Source: Stutzerimonas stutzeri (GTDB lineage: Bacteria > Pseudomonadota > Gammaproteobacteria > Pseudomonadales > Pseudomonadaceae). From it: a DNA stretch of 64,000 nucleotides. The DNA is taken from the NCBI RefSeq assembly GCF_002909485.1, contig NZ_PPXG01000001.1, forward strand, positions 434,001 to 498,000, in the 5' to 3' direction. A model generated the notes under the pieces. That model was given only the letters and a program-made list of their open reading frames with translations. It did not search any database and was not told the DNA's origin. This document shows, in pieces, positions 38,256 to 46,473 of the stretch. Each line of letters opens with the position of its first letter. Position 1 is the first letter of the stretch. Both the position numbers and the translations under genes were made by a program.

Positions 38256-40217
38256 TCAGAAACTCAGATTCACGCCGACGTGGTAAGTCCGGCCGGGTTC
38301 GGCGAAGCCGAAATTGTCGGACACATCGCTGAAGTCTTCGTCAGTGAGGTTTTCGATGCCGCCTCGAATGCTGAGATTTTCGGTGATGCGCTGGGTCAGT
38401 TCCAGGTGCCACAGGCTGTAGGCCGGCACTGCATAGGCGGTATTGCTGGAGTAGGTCAGCTGGCTGCCTACGTATTCGCCACGCAGTTGCCCGGTAAAGC
38501 GGGCGTTCGGTGTCCATTGCATTCGGGTGTTGGCCAGATGCCGAGCGCGATCACCCAGCCTGCGGTCGCCGCTACGGTCGATGGCGTCCAGATAGGTGTA
38601 GTTCAGATCCCAGCGCAGGTTGGCTGGTAGATCCAGGCCGCCACCCAGCTCGAGGCCGCGGATACGCGCCTTGTCGACGTTATCGTAGTTGCGTATCTCG
38701 CGGCCACGTTGGCCACAGCTCGCCACGCACACGGTCTGGATCAGGCCGCGAACGTTGTTCTGGAACAGCCCAGCATTCAGCGACCAGCCGTTCGCCTGGT
38801 AGTCTGCGCTGAGCTCATAGGTGGTGTTCGTTTCGGGTTCGAGGTCTGGATTCCCGAAAATAGTGAACATTCCGCCGCCGCCAACGGCCGAATAGCCTGG
38901 CGACAGCTGCTTGAGCGATGGCGCCTTGAAGCCGCGGCCGCCGCCACCCTTGATCGTCAGTTCATCGTTGACGTGATGGACGAGGTAGGCGCGCGGGCTG
39001 TTGTGCCAGCCATATTCCTCGTGGCGGTCAAAACGATTCCCCAGTACCAGCGACCAGGAAGGATCGAACTCGATTTCGTCCTGCAGAAACAACGCGCGAT
39101 GAATGATGCTCGCATCGCCGGTAGCGAATCCTCCGTCCTCCAGTTGCTCGTTGCGCCATTCGCCACCGAGCGTCACCAGGTGCATGTCGGCCACCGGCAT
39201 ACTCAGGCTGCCGTCGACGATATCGTCGGTGAGTTCCTGGCGCGGCGAAGTGGGAATGACATCGTTGGTAAAGCGGTTGTTACGCTCCAGGGTGTTGCGA
39301 TAGGCGCGAAGCGAGCTGGCGCCCCACGACCAATCGCCACTATGGGCGACGGAGAATCGTTCGCGCTCGATGCGATCGCTGGCCTCGTAGTCGACAGGCC
39401 TAGCACCTGCACGGCGCGTATTGCGCCAGCGATCTTCCAGCCCGTTGGCGTAGGTTAGGTCGATTCGCTGAGCGGCGTCTGGCGTCCAGCTCAGAGAGAC
39501 GCTGCCGCTATGGGCATCACGGCCTTCGATTTCCGACAGGGCTGCATCACGATGTAGGGGCGTTTCCTGCCGTCGCCGCGTCTCGCCGCTCAGTGACAGG
39601 CCCAGCACATCAGGTATCAGCGGGCCGCCGGTATACACACCCAGCTGGTGCGTCTGGCCGCCCCGATCATCCTCGCGCACGCCACCATTGAGCTGTGCCG
39701 CACCATGCCAGGCGTCCGTGCTGCGACGGGTAATGACGTTGACCACACCACCAAGCGCCTCGGAACCGTAGAGCGAGGACATCGGCCCGCGTATCACCTC
39801 GATTCGCTCGATGGCCTCCACCGGAACCCAGCCTAGATCGAAATCGGCATGGGCGACGGCGCCGCCGGCGGTATTGATGCGCTGTCCATTCACCAGCACC
39901 AACGTGTGCTCGCTCCCCATGCCGCGAATGCTCACACCGCGGCGAGTCATGCCGATGCCGGTGAATTGCAAACCTGGTGTGCCACGCAGGGCATCCTCCA
40001 GATCTTGAACCGGACGCAGGGTCAATTCCTCGTGAGTGATTACGGTAACGCTCGCCGGCGCATCGTTCAGCTGACGCACCGTAGAGGTTGCAGTGACGAC
40101 GGTGGGCTTCAGATGCAGCGCGTTGTCGGCGCCCAGCGCTGCCAGAGGCAGGCAAGCCAGAACGGAGAAGAGTCGAGCTGGGGAGCAAAGATCAGGAGTG
40201 CTGAAACGGCGGAACAT
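38256..40217 (-). CDS. TonB-dependent outer-membrane receptor (BtuB/CirA-like) of the zinc operon
   Basis: 653 residues: signal peptide (about 1-29), TonB-box-like TVVTAT (39-44), plug domain (about 50-165, with VSIRGMGSEHTLVLVNGQRI and MSSLYGSEALGGVVNVITRR), and a barrel ending in the insertion signal VGVNLSF with C-terminal Phe. The stop codon is 1 nt from the CobN-like start, and rpmE2 is 76 bp upstream. The shared Zur-type palindrome before rpmE2 suggests that it imports a zinc chelate. BtuB-like receptors also carry cobalamin or colicin-type ligands, so the substrate is open. Confidence 0.88.
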   Translation of the reverse strand: MFRRFSTPDLCSPARLFSVLACLPLAALGADNALHLKPTVVTATSTVRQLNDAPASVTVITHEELTLRPVQDLEDALRGTPGLQFTGIGMTRRGVSIRGMGSEHTLVLVNGQRINTAGGAVAHADFDLGWVPVEAIERIEVIRGPMSSLYGSEALGGVVNVITRRSTDAWHGAAQLNGGVREDDRGGQTHQLGVYTGGPLIPDVLGLSLSGETRRRQETPLHRDAALSEIEGRDAHSGSVSLSWTPDAAQRIDLTYANGLEDRWRNTRRAGARPVDYEASDRIERERFSVAHSGDWSWGASSLRAYRNTLERNNRFTNDVIPTSPRQELTDDIVDGSLSMPVADMHLVTLGGEWRNEQLEDGGFATGDASIIHRALFLQDEIEFDPSWSLVLGNRFDRHEEYGWHNSPRAYLVHHVNDELTIKGGGGRGFKAPSLKQLSPGYSAVGGGGMFTIFGNPDLEPETNTTYELSADYQANGWSLNAGLFQNNVRGLIQTVCVASCGQRGREIRNYDNVDKARIRGLELGGGLDLPANLRWDLNYTYLDAIDRSGDRRLGDRARHLANTRMQWTPNARFTGQLRGEYVGSQLTYSSNTAYAVPAYSLWHLELTQRITENLSIRGGIENLTDEDFSDVSDNFGFAEPGRTYHVGVNLSF

Positions 40218-40293
40218 CTAATCATCTTCCTTGGCTGATTGGGTGTAGCGATGCAAGCCGCACCGGCAGGGCGACTTTGCATCCGAGGGTGCA

Positions 40294-40551
40294 TCAGTTC
40301 TTTTTCGCGAAACCGGCGAAGCGCTTGTTGAAGCCGGCAATGCGGCCTTCGGTGGTGGTTTTGCGCTGTTTGCCCGTGTAGATCGGGTGCGACGCACTGG
40401 AAACATCGAGCGCGATATACGGGTAGGTATTGCCGTCCGTGTGCTGCTGGGTGCGATTGGTGTCGGCGGTCGAACCGATCAGAAAAAAGACGTCCGCCGC
40501 GGTGTCGTGAAACAGCACTGGGCGGTAGTCGGGATGGATACCTGGTTTCAT
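40294..40551 (-). CDS. rpmE2: 50S ribosomal protein L31 type B (zinc-independent)
   Basis: 85 residues. Type B L31 lacks the zinc-ribbon cysteines (there is no Cys in the protein) and replaces the zinc-binding type when zinc is scarce, freeing metal from ribosomes. Family signature: [28 protein letters not shown] and the C-terminal [23 protein letters not shown] lies upstream of the ATG at 40551. It is the first gene behind a Zur-type palindrome and is followed by the receptor/CobN-like genes, so the whole run reads as one zinc-starvation operon. Confidence 0.95.
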   Translation of the reverse strand: MKPGIHPDYRPVLFHDTAADVFFLIGSTADTNRTQQHTDGNTYPYIALDVSSASHPIYTGKQRKTTTEGRIAGFNKRFAGFAKKN

Positions 40552-40593
40552 GAGTCCGTCCTTTCAGGAAGTACAATGTCGATGTCAGAAACA

Positions 40594-40608
40594 CGTTATA
40601 ACATAACG
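40594..40608 (-). promoter_or_regulatory. Zur-type operator of the zinc operon
   Basis: CGTTAT-AAC-ATAACG is a perfect 6-3-6 palindrome matching the core of proteobacterial Zur boxes (GTTATA-type arms). It lies 43 bp before the rpmE2 ATG; on the minus strand it contains TATAAC, a good -10, so bound Zur would block the promoter. Confidence 0.75.
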
Positions 40609-40991
40609 ACAATGAGGCGAGCGAGACCCCACTGGTGCTTAGCTGGGTGAAGCAGGGTAGGTATCGGAAAGGTAGCCTTGCCGCAAACCCATACGCATGT
40701 CGGGTGTAGTGGTGGGTGACTGAATGCGATATCGCGATGAGCGATCAGACGTTCTGCTCGTGATGCTCACTGCTCGACAGATTGGCAGTCAGCAGACGCA
40801 TGCGTCAGGTCAGGTCAGGTTACATATTGCGGATGTAGGTAATTGCGGAGTGGGGCGCGGTTCTGGATGAGCCCTGCAATCTCACCAGAAGCACCGCGAT
40901 GACATTCCGGTTATCCCATTTGAAACAGGGGGCGCCTAGGTAATTCCTTCAGGCTTATCTGGGCGCCTGTTCGCTGGTTTTCGCTATACGG
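40609..40991. other. Gene-free stretch between the zinc operon and ohr
   Basis: 383 bp between the rpmE2 promoter and the end of ohr. It holds three tandem copies of CAGGT (40808-40822) and a GGCGCC repeat pair (40931-40936 and 40960-40965) that could form the ohr terminator. No coding frame was accepted. Confidence 0.45.
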
Positions 40992-41417
40992 TCACTTCAA
41001 CACCAGCCGCACGTCGATATTCCCGCGCGTTGCATTGGAGTAGGGGCAAACCTGATGCGCCGCGTCGATCAGGCTTTGAGCCAGATTACGGTCAAGCCCA
41101 GGCAGGCTGATCTGCAGCTCGACTTCCAGGCCGAAGCCCCCGGGGATCTGGCCAATACCGACATTGGCGGTAACGGCGGTCTCAGCCGGCAGCGCCTGTT
41201 TCTGTTGGCCCGCGATGAACTTCATTGCCCCGATGAAGCAAGCCGAGTACCCGGCCGCAAACAGCTGCTCCGGGTTGGTCGCTTCGCCGCCTTGGCCACC
41301 CAGCTCGCGAGGAGTGCTGAGGTTGACATCCAATGCACCGTCAGACGATAAGGCTCGGCCGTCGCGACCTCCAGTGGTGGTTACGGTAGCGGTATAGAGA
41401 GCTTGGATGGATTGCAT
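40992..41417 (-). CDS. ohr: Organic hydroperoxide resistance protein
   Basis: 141 residues from the ATG at 41417. Ohr is a thiol peroxidase that reduces lipid and other organic hydroperoxides with lipoylated partners. The two reactive cysteines are in YSACFIGAM (about Cys60) and [12 protein letters not shown] (about Cys124). The frame runs 59 codons further upstream across the operator, but that part is not coding. The gene is directly downstream of ohrR on the same strand and is preceded by a perfect OhrR-type palindrome, so induction by organic peroxides is expected. Confidence 0.95.
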   Translation of the reverse strand: MQSIQALYTATVTTTGGRDGRALSSDGALDVNLSTPRELGGQGGEATNPEQLFAAGYSACFIGAMKFIAGQQKQALPAETAVTANVGIGQIPGGFGLEVELQISLPGLDRNLAQSLIDAAHQVCPYSNATRGNIDVRLVLK

Positions 41418-41445
41418 GGTCTTCTCCGTGGATGCCTTGTGATAA

Positions 41446-41463
41446 TACTTTGCGCGCAAAGTA
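41446..41463. promoter_or_regulatory. OhrR operator upstream of ohr
   Basis: TACTTTGCGCGCAAAGTA is a perfect 18-bp palindrome 28 bp before the ohr start. A partial second copy (TTGGCGCGCAAGGTA, 41493-41507) lies further upstream, as expected for two OhrR sites. Confidence 0.8.
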
Positions 41464-41556
41464 ATTAGCTGAAGAAGGTATGCTTGATTTAGTTGGCGCG
41501 CAAGGTATTTTCGGGGCGGTTTGGGATACTCGAATAGGGGCAGCGACGAGCGGACG

Positions 41557-42006
41557 TCAGACCAGCTTTTGCAGCGCGCTGCGCAGCGCGACAATCTGGT
41601 CCTTCAGCGCAGCGATGGTTTCAGGGGACTGACCGCTTGCACCAAGGATATTCGTGGGAAAGCACTCGGCTTCTGCCTGCAAAGCGCGACCCTTCTCGGT
41701 CACTCGTAATTCGACTACGCGCTCGTCGTCGGTGCGTCGGGTCCGGGTGATAAAACCTTCAGCCTCAAGCCGTTTCAGTAGCGGTGTCAGTGAACCTGGG
41801 TCAGTCAACAGACGCGCACTGATGTCACCAACGGTGATGCCGTCCTCTTCCCAAAGCACCAGCATGGCCAAGTATTGCGGATAGGTCAGCCCAATTCGCT
41901 GGAGCATGGGTTTGTAGACCTTGGTCATCAGCAGCGAGGTTGAATGCAATGCGAAGCAAAGTTGATTGTCCAGCTGCAGTGCCGGGCAGGAGCGGGGCTT
42001 GGTCAT
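41557..42006 (-). CDS. ohrR: MarR-family organic peroxide sensor OhrR
   Basis: 149 residues from the ATG at 42006. OhrR represses ohr until its reactive cysteine is oxidised; that residue is Cys17 in [13 protein letters not shown]. The winged helix follows (about 55-110) with [31 protein letters not shown] 35-codon upstream extension of the frame has no ribosome binding site and lacks family similarity. The gene lies 139 bp upstream of ohr with the operator between them, so separate promoters are likely. Confidence 0.93.
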   Translation of the reverse strand: MTKPRSCPALQLDNQLCFALHSTSLLMTKVYKPMLQRIGLTYPQYLAMLVLWEEDGITVGDISARLLTDPGSLTPLLKRLEAEGFITRTRRTDDERVVELRVTEKGRALQAEAECFPTNILGASGQSPETIAALKDQIVALRSALQKLV

Positions 42007-42645
42007 GATCGAAGAGGTCAGAGCGAGGTGAGCCGTAACGTTATCGCCCAAACTCTTGGGGCGCAAATGTAATGCACTGCTGACGACGGTAGCGACGATG
42101 CATCCGTACATTCTTGCAGAGTCATCTATTCCGTTGAAAAAACGAATGCATAAAGGCAGAACTGAAATCAGTGAGCCTTGCTTATCGTTCTTTGCAAAAT
42201 TGCATTCAACAGATTAGTTGGCGCTTATGACATCTTTTCGGTGTGATGGTGTTTTCAGCACGAAATAAAAACCGATCTCGATGCGGTTTTCTACAAAAGT
42301 GCTGCGCTGTAATTTTAGCGATTCTATAACCTTTAATTTCGTCGCTTACAGCGCCGCAAGTGGAACCCCAAGCATACCGTCTGTCGGCACTTTTCTTGGT
42401 CTTCGTGACTTCATTTTTCACGAAGGTATTAATCCTATGTTTGTGAAAGCCCATCAATACAAGCCTACGGCATTGATTCAAAACATTTCTACCTATCTTA
42501 GGGATTAATTCTCAATCACTTATTTTGCGCTATTTCTCAATATATTTTTATAGAATGAAATGGGTGGCGAATTCTCAATCTGACGTGACTTATTCCTGTG
42601 GCTAGACTGCCGATCGAGATTAACTCGTTGCTCAAGAGGCCAGGC
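42007..42645. promoter_or_regulatory. AT-rich region upstream of nirK with repeated TTCTCAAT
   Basis: About 640 bp, visibly richer in A+T than its surroundings. TTCTCAAT occurs three times (42509-42516, 42534-42541, 42572-42579), all within 140 bp of the nirK start. A hairpin AAAACCG/CGGTTTT (42268-42290) may be a terminator remnant. No perfect TTGAT-N4-ATCAA box was found. A minus-strand frame at 42206-42481 looks like chance. Confidence 0.5.
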
Positions 42646-44025
42646 ATGCGTCATTTATCAATAGCCTTATTGCTCGCGTTGCTTGTTTTACCTACTGCCC
42701 TTTGGGCGCAGACGAAATCCAGTAGCGATGTAAGTTATCGACCCGACGTCACGATTACATTGAGGACGGATATTGCTGACGGAAAGCTCGTTTACGTTAG
42801 TGAATCCGGCCCTACTCGTGGGCAAGTGAACCCCGAACTACGGGTTCCCGAAGGCGCCGTGGTGCAAATCAACTTGATAAACGGCGACGGCGCGGTTCAT
42901 GACATAGCGGTGCCGGAATTCGATGCCGGCTCCGGTGAGATTTCCGGGAAGGGTTCCGCGACTGCAATCGTGTTTCGCGCTACCAAAAGTGGAACCTTCG
43001 AGTATTACTGCACGCTTCCAGGGCACAAGGCCGCCGGTATGTTCGGGAAGTTCATCGTTGGAGATGGCCCAGAGACGGTCGTCGAACAGGGCAAGGACCT
43101 TTCCAAGGACCCGACACAGGTCGGTGAGCCGGTCGGCAGTCGCGAACCGAAGAGCATCACCCTCGACTTGCGGACCACCGAGGAGGAGGGGCGGTTGAGC
43201 GATGGCAGCACCTACAAGTTCTGGACCTTCGACGGCACGGTGCCCGGGCCGATGGTGCGCATTCGCGAGGGCGATACCGTCACGTTGAATCTCAGCAACG
43301 AGCCTGACAGTGCGCATATCCATTCCATCGATCTGCATGCGGTGACCGGTCCCGGTGGCGGCGCCGCGGTCACTCAGGTTGCGCCTGGGCAGACCCGTTC
43401 GTTCACCTTCAAGGCGTTACAGCCAGGCCTCTACGTCTATCACTGCGCCACACCGATGGTTGCGCAGCACATCAGCAACGGCATGTATGGGTTGATTCTG
43501 GTCGAGCCCGAGGGCGGGCTACCGAAGGTCGACCACGAGTTCTATGTGATGCAGGGCGAGCTGTACACGGCAAACCCGAGAGGAGCCCGCGGGCTGCATG
43601 AGTTCTCGCTGGACATGCTACTGCGCGAGACGCCGCAACATCTGATGTTCAATGGTTCGAAGGACGCTCTCACCAGTATCCATAAGATGGAAGTCAACAC
43701 CGGTGACAGCGTGCGCATCTTCTTTGGTGTCGGCGGCCCGAACCTGATTTCCAGCTTCCATGTGATTGGTGAAATCTTCGACAAGGTCTTCGATCAGGGG
43801 TCGCTCTCCAGCCCGCCACTGACGGATGTGCAGACGACCCTCGTGCCGGCCGGCGGCGCCACCATGGTCGAGTTCGTCGCGGACTACCCAGGCAAGTACA
43901 TCCTGGTGGACCACGCCTTGTCGCGCGCAGAGAAAGGCCTGATGGGTGTGTTGACGGTGAAGGGCGATGCGGACGCTTCGATCTTTTCCAGCCCCGAACC
44001 GATTGACCCGCATTCCGGGCACTGA
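42646..44025 (+). CDS. nirK: Copper nitrite reductase with extra N-terminal cupredoxin domain
   Basis: 459 residues from the ATG at 42646 (AAGAGG upstream, signal peptide 1-22 ending LWA); a GTG at 42598 would spoil the signal peptide. NirK reduces nitrite to NO in the periplasm. The core (about 165-455) has type-1 ligands His226, Cys267, His of AQHISNGMYG and its Met, type-2 ligands His231 and His266 plus the His of VDHALSRAEKG, and the catalytic Asp229. Residues about 30-145 form another cupredoxin with a complete type-1 site: His85, Cys122, His127, Met132. Normal NirK is about 340-380 residues. This layout resembles the Hyphomicrobium denitrificans enzyme; the extra domain probably relays electrons. 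Confidence 0.93.
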   Translation: MRHLSIALLLALLVLPTALWAQTKSSSDVSYRPDVTITLRTDIADGKLVYVSESGPTRGQVNPELRVPEGAVVQINLINGDGAVHDIAVPEFDAGSGEISGKGSATAIVFRATKSGTFEYYCTLPGHKAAGMFGKFIVGDGPETVVEQGKDLSKDPTQVGEPVGSREPKSITLDLRTTEEEGRLSDGSTYKFWTFDGTVPGPMVRIREGDTVTLNLSNEPDSAHIHSIDLHAVTGPGGGAAVTQVAPGQTRSFTFKALQPGLYVYHCATPMVAQHISNGMYGLILVEPEGGLPKVDHEFYVMQGELYTANPRGARGLHEFSLDMLLRETPQHLMFNGSKDALTSIHKMEVNTGDSVRIFFGVGGPNLISSFHVIGEIFDKVFDQGSLSSPPLTDVQTTLVPAGGATMVEFVADYPGKYILVDHALSRAEKGLMGVLTVKGDADASIFSSPEPIDPHSGH

Positions 44026-44068
44026 GAGCGGTTTCCCATACTGCAGCTGATGCTGCAAAGGAGAAGGC

Positions 44069-44194
44069 ATGCAGGCTCGAAAGTTATATGGCCCATTGAA
44101 GATTCTGAGTGTTGTCGTACTCGCGCTGATGTTTGGCGCAATGCTCTACGCGTTCACGATGACGCTCATTCACTGGACAGGCATCAATGTCTGA
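44069..44194 (+). CDS. 41-residue membrane peptide between nirK and norC
   Basis: ATG at 44069 behind AAAGGAGAAGG, an excellent ribosome binding site; 41 codons to TGA. A short basic N-terminus (MQARKLYGPLKIL) precedes one hydrophobic helix (about 12-34) and a short tail ending HWTGINV. It starts 43 bp after nirK and ends 9 bp before the norC ATG, so it fits between them as a translated gene. I do not recognise a family. A small accessory subunit for the NO-reductase or an assembly factor is possible, as in other haem-copper oxidases with single-helix peptides; this is inference. Confidence 0.7.
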   Translation: MQARKLYGPLKILSVVVLALMFGAMLYAFTMTLIHWTGINV

Positions 44195-44203
44195 GGGCAC
44201 GCC

Positions 44204-45046
44204 ATGAACAACCGCCAAGCGAGGCTCTTCGCGATTGCCGCAACCGGTGTGGCCACGCTCGTGTTCATCGGGCTGACAGTGGACAGTCACCGGCAGTTTC
44301 CAAAACTGACCAATGCCGAGAACATCACCGCGGAGGTCAAACACGGGATGGATGTCTGGCATAAGTACAACTGCATCAACTGCCACACGCTGTTCGGTGA
44401 GGGGGCCTACTACGCGCCTGATCTGACCAAGATCACCCAGCACCGCGGCGAGCCTTATCTCAAGGCTTATATGCGCGATCCATCGAAGTTCTATGACGAG
44501 AAGATCCATCGTCGCCTGATGCCCAAGCAGGATCTGGCGGAAGATGAAATCAGCGATCTAATCGCTTTTCTCGACTGGGTGAGCAAAGTCGATAACCAGG
44601 GCTGGCCACCTCGACCGATCCTGGTCACCGGTAGCTTCGTTCCGGGTGCCGACACTGGTGGTGGGCAGCGTGACGACCTGCCGGCGGGCGCGCGCCCGGT
44701 GGATGCTGACGATGACGAGCGTGCGTTGGGCGAGCAGGTGTTTCGCTCTGCCGTGCCTGCGTGCAACGCCTGCCACTCCATCGCGCCCGGGGCCAACATG
44801 GCAGGACCGACGCTGGCAGGGCTTGCCACCCGTGCGGCGGAGATCGTGGCATCTCCCGACTACCAGGGCCAGGCCAGCGATGCTCGCGGCTATATTCGCG
44901 AGTCCATCGTGGACCCTAGTGCGCACATCATTCCCGGCGCTATGTACTCAGCCGACGGCACGTCATTCATGCCAACGGGTTATGACAAGAGCCTGACGGA
45001 CGAGCAGATCGATCAGCTGACGGCCTATCTCGAAACACTCAAGTGA
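44204..45046 (+). CDS. norC: Nitric oxide reductase subunit C fused to a second c-type cytochrome domain
   Basis: 280 residues; typical NorC has about 145. Residues 1-145 are NorC: membrane anchor (about 8-26), haem motif CINCH (57-61) and Met106 (RRLMPKQ). After a Gly/Asp-rich linker (about 146-172) comes another class-I cytochrome c domain with CNACH (187-191) and Met256 (SFMPTGY), reaching the C-terminus. Both haems should face the periplasm. The start ATG has GAGG upstream. It is followed by norB, norQ and norD in the usual order. The second haem would be an electron entry module. Confidence 0.92.
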   Translation: MNNRQARLFAIAATGVATLVFIGLTVDSHRQFPKLTNAENITAEVKHGMDVWHKYNCINCHTLFGEGAYYAPDLTKITQHRGEPYLKAYMRDPSKFYDEKIHRRLMPKQDLAEDEISDLIAFLDWVSKVDNQGWPPRPILVTGSFVPGADTGGGQRDDLPAGARPVDADDDERALGEQVFRSAVPACNACHSIAPGANMAGPTLAGLATRAAEIVASPDYQGQASDARGYIRESIVDPSAHIIPGAMYSADGTSFMPTGYDKSLTDEQIDQLTAYLETLK

Positions 45047-45105
45047 CACGCGTACGGCCAAGCCTAATTCGGCCCGACCCACGTTCGCTTTAAGGGGAAA
45101 CTACG

Positions 45106-46473
45106 ATGCGCTATCAGTCCCAATCGGTCGCCTACTGGTACTTCGCCGTCGCGATGGTGCTGTTCGGCCTGCAGCTGGTGTTCGGCCTGCTGTCGGCGAC
45201 CAAATACATCGGGCCGGACCCGCTGCTGTACATCCTGCCGTTCGACGTGACCAAGGTGATCCACACCAACCTGCTGATCGTATGGGTGCTGACCGGCTTC
45301 ATGGGCGCGACCTACTGGATGATTCCTGAGGAGTCCCGCGCTGAGCTGCACAGCACCAAGCTGGCCTATGTGCAGTTGGTGCTTTGGACGCTGATGGGTG
45401 TTACGGCAATCATCGGCTACCTGTTCCGCTATGGCACCGGCAACAAGCTGCTCGAACAGCCGCTGCCGCACAAGATCGTCATCGTCATCTGCATGCTGAT
45501 CTTCCTCTATAACATCGGCATGACGATCCGAAAATCGGGGCGCTTCACCACGACCGAGGCGGTGCTGATGATCGGTTTCGTCAGTGCTGCGCTTTTGTAT
45601 CTGCCGGCATTGCTGCACTACGAGAACTACACGGTTTCGATCTTCTATCGCTGGTGGACGATTCACCTCTGGGTTGAAGGCGTATGGATGATGATCATGG
45701 GCGGCTTCCTGGCCTACCTGCTGATCCGCTTGTCCGGTGCGGATCGGGAAGTCATGGAGAAGTGGCTGTATGTGATTGTCGGCCTGGTGTTTATTGCCGG
45801 CATCCTCGGCACGGCACACCACTATTACTGGGTCGGCGTACCGACCTACTGGCTGCCGATCGGCGGGTTCTTCAGCGCGCTGGAGCCGCTCGCACTCGTC
45901 GGCATGGCCGCCTATGCCTACGGCGCCATGCGGCGCTCGGGGCTGGCGCACCCGAATACACTGGCGCTGCACTGGACGATCGGCAGCGCGCTGTTCTCCC
46001 TGTTCGGCGCCGGGCTGCTGGGCCTGGCGCACACCTGGCCGAGCGTCAACAAATGGACCCACGGCACCTTGATCACCGCCATGCACGGCCATGCGGCGTT
46101 CTATGGGGCCTACGCGATGATTGTCATGGCGATGATCACTTATGCCTTGCCATCGCTGACTGCCGGGCGCCGGGAGCAGGGCACTGCGCTGGGCTACTGG
46201 GCGTTCTGGCTGCAGATCACCGGCATGTTCGGTATGACGCTGTCGTTCGCCACGGCTGGTATCGCGCAGGTCTATCTGGAGCGGATCATGGGCATGGGCT
46301 ATCTGGATGCACAGCTCAAGATCCAGATCCATTTCGTGATGCTCATCGCCACCGCCTCGCTGTTCACGGTGGGCGTTGCGCTGTTCATCTACGACTTCTT
46401 CCGCTACACGCCACGCTTTGTCCTGAACGATACGGAGCCTGTGCTGGCAGAGACGGAGGTGCGCCCAACGTGA
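45106..46473 (+). CDS. norB: Nitric oxide reductase catalytic subunit
   Basis: 455 residues, 12 membrane helices, a haem-copper-oxidase relative that joins two NO to N2O. Haem b and b3 ligands and the FeB histidines are present: His53, His187, His238, His239, His327 and His329, plus FeB-site Glu191 and Glu260. All sit 20 positions before their counterparts as I recall the P. aeruginosa NorB numbering (His207, His258/259, His347, Glu211, Glu280). AAGGGG precedes the ATG. Its stop overlaps the GTG of norQ. Confidence 0.96.
   Translation: MRYQSQSVAYWYFAVAMVLFGLQLVFGLLSATKYIGPDPLLYILPFDVTKVIHTNLLIVWVLTGFMGATYWMIPEESRAELHSTKLAYVQLVLWTLMGVTAIIGYLFRYGTGNKLLEQPLPHKIVIVICMLIFLYNIGMTIRKSGRFTTTEAVLMIGFVSAALLYLPALLHYENYTVSIFYRWWTIHLWVEGVWMMIMGGFLAYLLIRLSGADREVMEKWLYVIVGLVFIAGILGTAHHYYWVGVPTYWLPIGGFFSALEPLALVGMAAYAYGAMRRSGLAHPNTLALHWTIGSALFSLFGAGLLGLAHTWPSVNKWTHGTLITAMHGHAAFYGAYAMIVMAMITYALPSLTAGRREQGTALGYWAFWLQITGMFGMTLSFATAGIAQVYLERIMGMGYLDAQLKIQIHFVMLIATASLFTVGVALFIYDFFRYTPRFVLNDTEPVLAETEVRPT

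Noticed and set aside
40808-40822. Three tandem CAGGT units as a repeat array
   Set aside because: Only three copies of 5 bp; too short to mean much, and no CRISPR-like spacing exists anywhere in the window.
42206-42481. 91-codon minus-strand frame upstream of nirK
   Set aside because: AT-rich DNA, no ribosome binding site and a translation that resembles nothing; treated as regulatory DNA.
42598-42645. GTG start for nirK 16 codons upstream
   Set aside because: It would place polar residues before the signal peptide; the ATG at 42646 has a better ribosome binding site and a clean export signal.
45684-46469. Long upstream extension of the norQ frame through norB
   Set aside because: The norQ family begins at the GTG overlapping the norB stop; the upstream part is the wrong frame of norB.
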